A stretch of DNA of 10,279 bases from Hyphomicrobiales bacterium. GTDB lineage: Bacteria; Pseudomonadota; Alphaproteobacteria; Rhizobiales; Aestuariivirgaceae. The stretch covers positions 1 to 10,279 of the forward strand of contig JANXRO010000127.1 of the NCBI GenBank assembly GCA_025356765.1. The letters run 5' to 3'. Below, piece after piece: positions 6,597 to 10,279 of the stretch. Position numbers and translations under genes: made by a program. Numbering within the stretch: the first letter of the stretch is position 1; each line of letters begins with the position of its first letter. Below the pieces are notes generated by a model. It ran no database searches and was not told the DNA's origin. It saw only the letters and a program-made list of their open reading frames with translations.

Positions 6597-7767
6597 TATT
6601 GGCAGCGCCGGGCGCACTCATGGAATTCAAGTTTATCATCGCTGCGGCAAGTGCATCTGGCGTTGGTGGCACGCAAACCAAACCCGTGAAGTGATCTCCA
6701 AAAGTCTTTGCATCAAAATCAGTTGGAACAATAACGCGCTTTGCGTGTACCAAAGCTTCACAGACAGAAATGTCAAAGTCTCCAATATCCATCGAAATAA
6801 AACAATCGGCTTCTGCCAAGTTATTTGCCAAAACATCATCGCTCACAGATCCTAAAAATTGCACGCGGTGTTCAAGCCCAAGATCTGCTACCATTGCTTT
6901 CAAACGGGTTTCATCAGACCCAGTTCCCACAATTTTGAGAACTCCCTTGGTGGAAGCAGCAATTTTTGCGAACGCGAGAATTGTAAGATCGACACGCTTT
7001 TTTTCAACAAGGCGCGAAACCGAAAGGAAGACCGGCGCGACATTGATCGGGCGTGGTTTTAAAAACCTTTCTTCAACAATTTCATAGTTGTGAAAGGCAG
7101 CGCGAAGCACATGTGCTTTCACTTTGTAAATCAGTGAACATTCCCATTGCACTTGCGATGAAAGTGTAAAAACCTTCTCAGCTCCTCGCAATGCACGAAA
7201 CTTCAATCGCGCAATCACTTCGTTGGTGAACCAGCGAAATAGCGGCAATTTTGGCGGCGGCATGGGAACGCTTTCACGATAACCTGGTCGCGAAGCGATT
7301 ATCTCTTCAAGATAAGGCCTGAAGATTGAAGAATAGCGCGTATATTCTTCTTTGAATTGATACATCTGGCCGAACACAAACACGCGATATTGAAATTTGC
7401 AGAAAAAACTCGCCAGATAGAGGCGCACCGCATCAAATTCGCTTTGGCAAATCACCAGATCAGGTTTCTGTTTGCGAATGAGCGACACAATGCCCACCAC
7501 CCCAAACACTTTTTGCCAAGCTCTTGAAAAATAATCTTGGCGTGGCCGCCCCTCGGCTCCGGTTGTGAGTACGTCAGACAAGTCATAACGCCCATCAAAA
7601 CTTGCCCCCTGGCCCAACCGATCAGTGCAAAGCAAAGCATCATGGTGTTGAAGCACAAGGCTGGAAACGGCTTCCAAGGCAAACCTTTCGCCACCACCTT
7701 TTTGCTCGAGAGACGAAACAAACCAGAGTATTTCAGGTTTTGAATGCTGTTTCAATATTGTGCCCAA
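6541..7767 (-). CDS. GT4-type glycosyltransferase (Glycos_transf_1 family)
   Basis: This retaining, GT-B fold glycosyltransferase probably adds a sugar from a nucleotide donor to a surface glycan. Counting from TTG 7767, the N-terminal domain starts with ILWFVSSLEQKGGGERFALE (about 13-32), the glycine-rich acceptor loop of GT4 enzymes. The C-terminal domain has FLSVSRLVEKKRVDLTILAF (about 247-266) and VGTGSDETRLKAMVADLGL (about 280-298), then VQFLGSV. In the E-x7-E region (DIGDFDISVCEAL) the second Glu is present, but glycine stands where the first Glu is expected. The start is uncertain. TTG 7767 has GGAG at 7775-7778 with a 7-nt gap and gives a family-like short N-terminus (408 residues). 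ATG 7815 and TTG 7833 (AGAGG at 7841-7845, 7-nt gap) would add 16 or 22 atypical residues. It converges on, and overlaps, the sulfotransferase gene, and diverges from the cupin operon. Confidence 0.92.
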   Translation of the reverse strand: MGTILKQHSKPEILWFVSSLEQKGGGERFALEAVSSLVLQHHDALLCTDRLGQGASFDGRYDLSDVLTTGAEGRPRQDYFSRAWQKVFGVVGIVSLIRKQKPDLVICQSEFDAVRLYLASFFCKFQYRVFVFGQMYQFKEEYTRYSSIFRPYLEEIIASRPGYRESVPMPPPKLPLFRWFTNEVIARLKFRALRGAEKVFTLSSQVQWECSLIYKVKAHVLRAAFHNYEIVEERFLKPRPINVAPVFLSVSRLVEKKRVDLTILAFAKIAASTKGVLKIVGTGSDETRLKAMVADLGLEHRVQFLGSVSDDVLANNLAEADCFISMDIGDFDISVCEALVHAKRVIVPTDFDAKTFGDHFTGLVCVPPTPDALAAAMINLNSMSAPGAANINSLKELTWEFLASEVVA

Positions 7768-7791
7768 TGTGCTGCTCCGTTGGCATTCAAT

Positions 7792-7809
7792 ATCAATTTC
7801 ACAATTGAT
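7792..7809. repeat. Perfect 7-bp inverted repeat in the divergent promoter gap
   Basis: ATCAATT (7792-7798) and AATTGAT (7803-7809) form a perfect dyad around the 4-nt spacer TCAC. It lies between the glycosyltransferase gene (start 7767) and the cupin operon (start 7914), where both promoters should be. It could be an operator for a dimeric regulator. Arms of this length occur by chance in AT-rich DNA of this size, and if the glycosyltransferase starts at 7833 or 7815 part or all of the dyad is coding. Confidence 0.3.
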
Positions 7810-7913
7810 TTGCATGCTATATCTGCTTGGCAATTTACAACCTCTATGCTACCGGTCGATGCTGATTTCGATGAGTGGTCGAACAAAATTAGGCAAATAA
7901 CATTGGAAGTTGA

Positions 7914-8381
7914 ATGCGCGAAAATTTGCCAACAAACCCCGGCGAGAGTTTTGGTGCCAATGCAGCCATTGAACACATCCATGATGGCCAACTGCTGTTG
8001 GCGTATATTATCAGGGCGTCATGGATGCCAGATCAAACACAATTTGTGACGCCCGATAGTCTTGCCCAGCAAATGGGTATGATTGTTTATGGCGCAGGTC
8101 AATCAGTTGTTCCCCATGTCCATTTGCCGGTTGTGCGCCAAGTGCATGGCGCGTCTGAAGTTGTCATTGTGCGCAAAGGCAAATGCGTCGTAGATTTTTT
8201 TAGAACTGACAGATCCTATATGCTGTCGCGGGAACTTCATGTGGGTGATATTGTTTCGTTGATCGACGGTGGCCACGGCTTTCGCATGATTGAAGACACG
8301 GTTTTGTTTGAAGTGAAACAGGGCCCCTACATTGGTTTGAAAGAGAAGGAACGATTTGAAGGCTCGGTGCCGCAACAATGA
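7914..8381 (+). CDS. Small cupin-fold protein of a sugar-biosynthesis operon
   Basis: This 155-residue single-domain cupin is probably cytoplasmic. Cupin motif 1 is recognisable: Gly62, five residues, then His68-Val-His70, and later Glu82, six residues, Gly89. Motif 2 is reduced to GDIVSLIDGGHGF (111-123), with His121 as the probable third histidine ligand. The conserved-looking end EVKQGPYIG (133-141) follows. The spacer between the HxH and the Glu is 11 residues, longer than the 3-4 of the textbook motif, and holds another histidine (His78). Small cupins of this kind often lie beside DegT-type aminotransferases; some are sugar-nucleotide ketoisomerases or epimerases, but the FdtA/QdtA signature is not apparent, so no reaction is assigned. 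An in-frame TGA directly precedes the ATG, so 7914 is the first possible ATG. GGAAG at 7905-7909 is only 4 nt upstream. It overlaps the aminotransferase gene by ATGA (8378-8381), indicating coupled translation. Confidence 0.8.
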   Translation: MRENLPTNPGESFGANAAIEHIHDGQLLLAYIIRASWMPDQTQFVTPDSLAQQMGMIVYGAGQSVVPHVHLPVVRQVHGASEVVIVRKGKCVVDFFRTDRSYMLSRELHVGDIVSLIDGGHGFRMIEDTVLFEVKQGPYIGLKEKERFEGSVPQQ

Positions 8382-9511
8382 TCCCAGTCAACACTCCGCT
8401 TCTTGAAGAAGAAGATATCAAAACAGCAGAACAAGCACTGAGAGAAGGCTGGTTTTCGTCGGCCGGGCGTTATGTAGAAGAATTTGAAGCCAATTGGGCA
8501 GCGTTTTGCGGCTTGAAACATGGCATCGCCGTTTCCAATGGCACAACAGCGCTTCAGGTGGCTGTAGAGGCCTTGAAAATAGGCAAAGGCGATGAAGTCA
8601 TCATGCCCAGCTATACAATAATTTCTTGCGCCAGCGCCATCGTGCGGGCCGGGGCCACGCCGATATTAGTGGATTGTGATAACCTTCACTTCAATATGAA
8701 CATAGCCGATATTGAAGAAAGAATAACGCCTCGCACCAAAGCAATTATGCTTGTGCATATGTTTGGCCATCCGGTTGATATGGATTCGGTCACTGCCGTC
8801 GCAAAAAAACACGGTTTGAAAATCATTGAAGATGCCGCTCAAGCCCATGGCGCGCGCTATCTTTCAAATCGCAATTCATCAACCCCGCAATGGAATAATT
8901 GTGGCGGATTGGGCGATGTTTCAACTTTCAGTTTCTTCGCCAATAAATTAATCACAACGGGTGAAGGCGGCATGGTTGTCACCAACGATGATGAAATCGC
9001 AGCTCGCTCAAGAAGTTTGCGCAATTTGTGCTTTCGCCCAGAGCGCCGTTTCTTGCACACCGAACATGGCCATCAATTTCGATTGACCAGCTTACAATCA
9101 GCGCTGGCCTTGGGGCAGATAAGGCGCATCGACAAAATCGTTGAGAAAAAAAGACACACAGCGCAAAGATATAGGGAACAACTTTCGACACTGCAAATGT
9201 TGCAAATGGCCACAGAAGAGCCTTGGGCAAAAAGCGTGTTCTGGGTAAATTGGCTAGTGCTGGATGAAAGCTGCGGGCTAGACGCCGTCCAAATGGCAAA
9301 TGCGCTCAAGGCCAAAGGCGTGGAAACCAGGCCCTTCTTTTTGGGGATGCATGAACAGCCAGTATTTCATGATATGGGCCTTTTTAAATCTGAAAACTAT
9401 CCCATAACAGAACGCATCGCACGCCAAGGCCTTTATTTGCCTTCAGGCCTTGCCTTGAAAGATGATGAAGTCGATCAAGTTTGTGCGGCTGTCCATGCCG
9501 TGCTTTCATAG
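8378..9511 (+). CDS. DegT/DnrJ/EryC1/StrS family PLP-dependent aminotransferase (perosamine-synthase-like)
   Basis: The 377-residue product is a fold-type I aminotransferase that converts a nucleotide keto-sugar to an amino-sugar, normally with glutamate as donor. The PLP lysine is Lys190 in FFANKLITTGEGG. The cofactor aspartate region EDAAQAHGA is at 151-159, with Asp152 and Gln155 in the expected places. The phosphate-binding SNGTTALQ is at 53-60. The segments GHQFRLTSLQSALALGQI (231-248) and VETRPFFLGMHEQPVF (315-330) recall GDP-perosamine synthases, which act on GDP-4-keto-6-deoxymannose, but related enzymes use UDP or dTDP sugars, so the substrate is left open. A polar stretch, SNRNSSTPQWNNC (about 163-175), sits where most members have a short turn before the GDVSTFSF strand. 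The start is fixed by the ATGA overlap with the cupin gene. The methyltransferase gene follows after 11 nt, so the three genes form one operon. Confidence 0.93.
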   Translation: MIPVNTPLLEEEDIKTAEQALREGWFSSAGRYVEEFEANWAAFCGLKHGIAVSNGTTALQVAVEALKIGKGDEVIMPSYTIISCASAIVRAGATPILVDCDNLHFNMNIADIEERITPRTKAIMLVHMFGHPVDMDSVTAVAKKHGLKIIEDAAQAHGARYLSNRNSSTPQWNNCGGLGDVSTFSFFANKLITTGEGGMVVTNDDEIAARSRSLRNLCFRPERRFLHTEHGHQFRLTSLQSALALGQIRRIDKIVEKKRHTAQRYREQLSTLQMLQMATEEPWAKSVFWVNWLVLDESCGLDAVQMANALKAKGVETRPFFLGMHEQPVFHDMGLFKSENYPITERIARQGLYLPSGLALKDDEVDQVCAAVHAVLS

Positions 9512-9514
9512 GAA
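9510..9514 (+). promoter_or_regulatory. Ribosome-binding site of the methyltransferase gene
   Basis: AGGAA at 9510-9514 overlaps the stop codon of the aminotransferase gene and lies 8 nt before ATG 9523. It is one of the better Shine-Dalgarno sequences in the window and supports that start. Confidence 0.55.
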
Positions 9515-9522
9515 TTTGAACG

Positions 9523-10279
9523 ATGAGTGTTTTTAATACGATTTACGCTGGCCAATACGATCAGCTTTATGCTGTAAAAGACTATGATCTTGAATGTAGA
9601 TTGATCAACGAAGCAGCGGCTCGGCATGGCCTGAAATTCAAAACCATGCTTGATGTCGGCTGCGGCACGGGGGGCCACGCGCTGCGGTTTGCCGAGCAGG
9701 GTGTTGCCGTAACGGGAATCGATGCATCCGAAGGTATGTTGACTGAGGCGCGGGCGAAAGCGAACAAAAACATTCATAAATTCGAGCCTAGCTTTGAACT
9801 GGCTGATGCACGTAATTTCAATCTAGGTAAAACGTTTGATCTTGTAGTTATGATGTTCGCTGTCTTCAGCTATATGGAAAAAAATGAAGACCAGTTGGCG
9901 GCGTTAAAATCAATTCGTCAACATCTTCGGGCCGGATCGCTTTTTATGTGTGATTTTTGGTATGGGCCAGCGGTTTTAACTGAGCGTCCTAGCGAACGTA
10001 TTCGTGAAATTCCACTACCAGGAGGCAATCGATTGTTACGCGCGGCTAAAACCTCAATTGACACCTTTGGCCAAACAGCAGATGTCACCTTCAAGCTTTG
10101 GAACCTTCAAGGCCAAAAACTGATTTCAGAAACCGAAGAAACGCATCGTATGCGCTTTGTTTTCCCCCAAGAATTTATTCGTCTCCTCACATTTACTGGA
10201 TTTGAACTTTTAACCCTGAGCGCTTTCCCCACCCTTGATGAACCAGCCACAGACCATACCTGGAACGTATTCGCGGTGG
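9523..10279 (+). CDS. Class I SAM-dependent methyltransferase (3' end outside window)
   Basis: The frame is open from ATG 9523 to the window edge, giving 252 residues without a stop. The Rossmann-type SAM site is clear: motif I LDVGCGTGGHA at 43-53, the acidic residue ending strand 2 in VTGIDASEGML (Asp67), LADARNF (93-99) near the adenine, and FDLVVMMFAVFSYM (105-118) as motif IV region. The C-terminal half includes DVTFKLWNL and the RFVFPQEFIRLLTFTGFELL segment common in small-molecule and sugar methyltransferases. Only a few residues are probably missing, since such proteins are usually about 250 residues long. It lies 11 nt after the aminotransferase gene in the same operon, so N- or O-methylation of the amino sugar, or of a glycan carrying it, is likely. 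The substrate is not deducible from these motifs. Confidence 0.9.
   Translation, partial: MSVFNTIYAGQYDQLYAVKDYDLECRLINEAAARHGLKFKTMLDVGCGTGGHALRFAEQGVAVTGIDASEGMLTEARAKANKNIHKFEPSFELADARNFNLGKTFDLVVMMFAVFSYMEKNEDQLAALKSIRQHLRAGSLFMCDFWYGPAVLTERPSERIREIPLPGGNRLLRAAKTSIDTFGQTADVTFKLWNLQGQKLISETEETHRMRFVFPQEFIRLLTFTGFELLTLSAFPTLDEPATDHTWNVFAV

Noticed and set aside
7744..8049. 101-residue forward frame overlapping the cupin start, considered as an upstream gene or a frameshifted N-terminus of the cupin
   Set aside because: It runs out of frame through well-conserved cupin sequence, and the cupin has its own ATG with GGAAG just upstream, so neither a separate gene nor a frameshift is needed.

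Overview
The window looks like chromosomal DNA of an alphaproteobacterium, plausibly from the Hyphomicrobiales. This is an inference from the look of the Pgi, LepA and Uup proteins, the coupled ECF-sigma operon, and the TTAACC-type motifs in the longest intergenic gap. No rRNA or tRNA gene is present to fix the taxonomy. Hand counts of sample 60-base rows give about 52-53% GC in pgi and lepA, but only 35-40% in the sulfotransferase gene.

The left half (1-5392) is a forward-strand block of core genes. It opens with the 3' end of an ABC-F ATPase (uup). Next comes a compact three-gene signalling operon joined by two ATGA overlaps: an ECF sigma factor, a one-helix membrane protein that is probably its anti-sigma factor, and a membrane-anchored protein resembling CpxP/CnrX periplasmic sensors. 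Glucose-6-phosphate isomerase (pgi) and elongation factor 4 (lepA) follow, 34 nt apart and probably co-transcribed.

A 211-bp AT-rich gap (5393-5603) with a cluster of TTAACC/TTAAGG motifs separates the core block from a cell-surface glycan locus. That locus holds a PAPS-dependent sulfotransferase (+), a GT4 glycosyltransferase (-) whose 3' end overlaps the sulfotransferase gene by 56 nt tail to tail, and then a divergent forward operon. The operon encodes a small cupin, a DegT/DnrJ/EryC1/StrS PLP aminotransferase of the perosamine-synthase type, and a SAM-dependent methyltransferase that runs off the right edge.

Taken together, the right half probably makes and decorates a polysaccharide or glycolipid: an amino sugar is formed (aminotransferase, perhaps with the cupin), transferred (GT4), methylated and sulfated. 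No sugar nucleotide or polymer can be named from the sequence alone. There are no mobile elements, CRISPR arrays or RNA genes that I can support. The least explained parts are the stimulus sensed by the ECF operon, the role of the cupin, and the regulation of the two promoter-bearing gaps.
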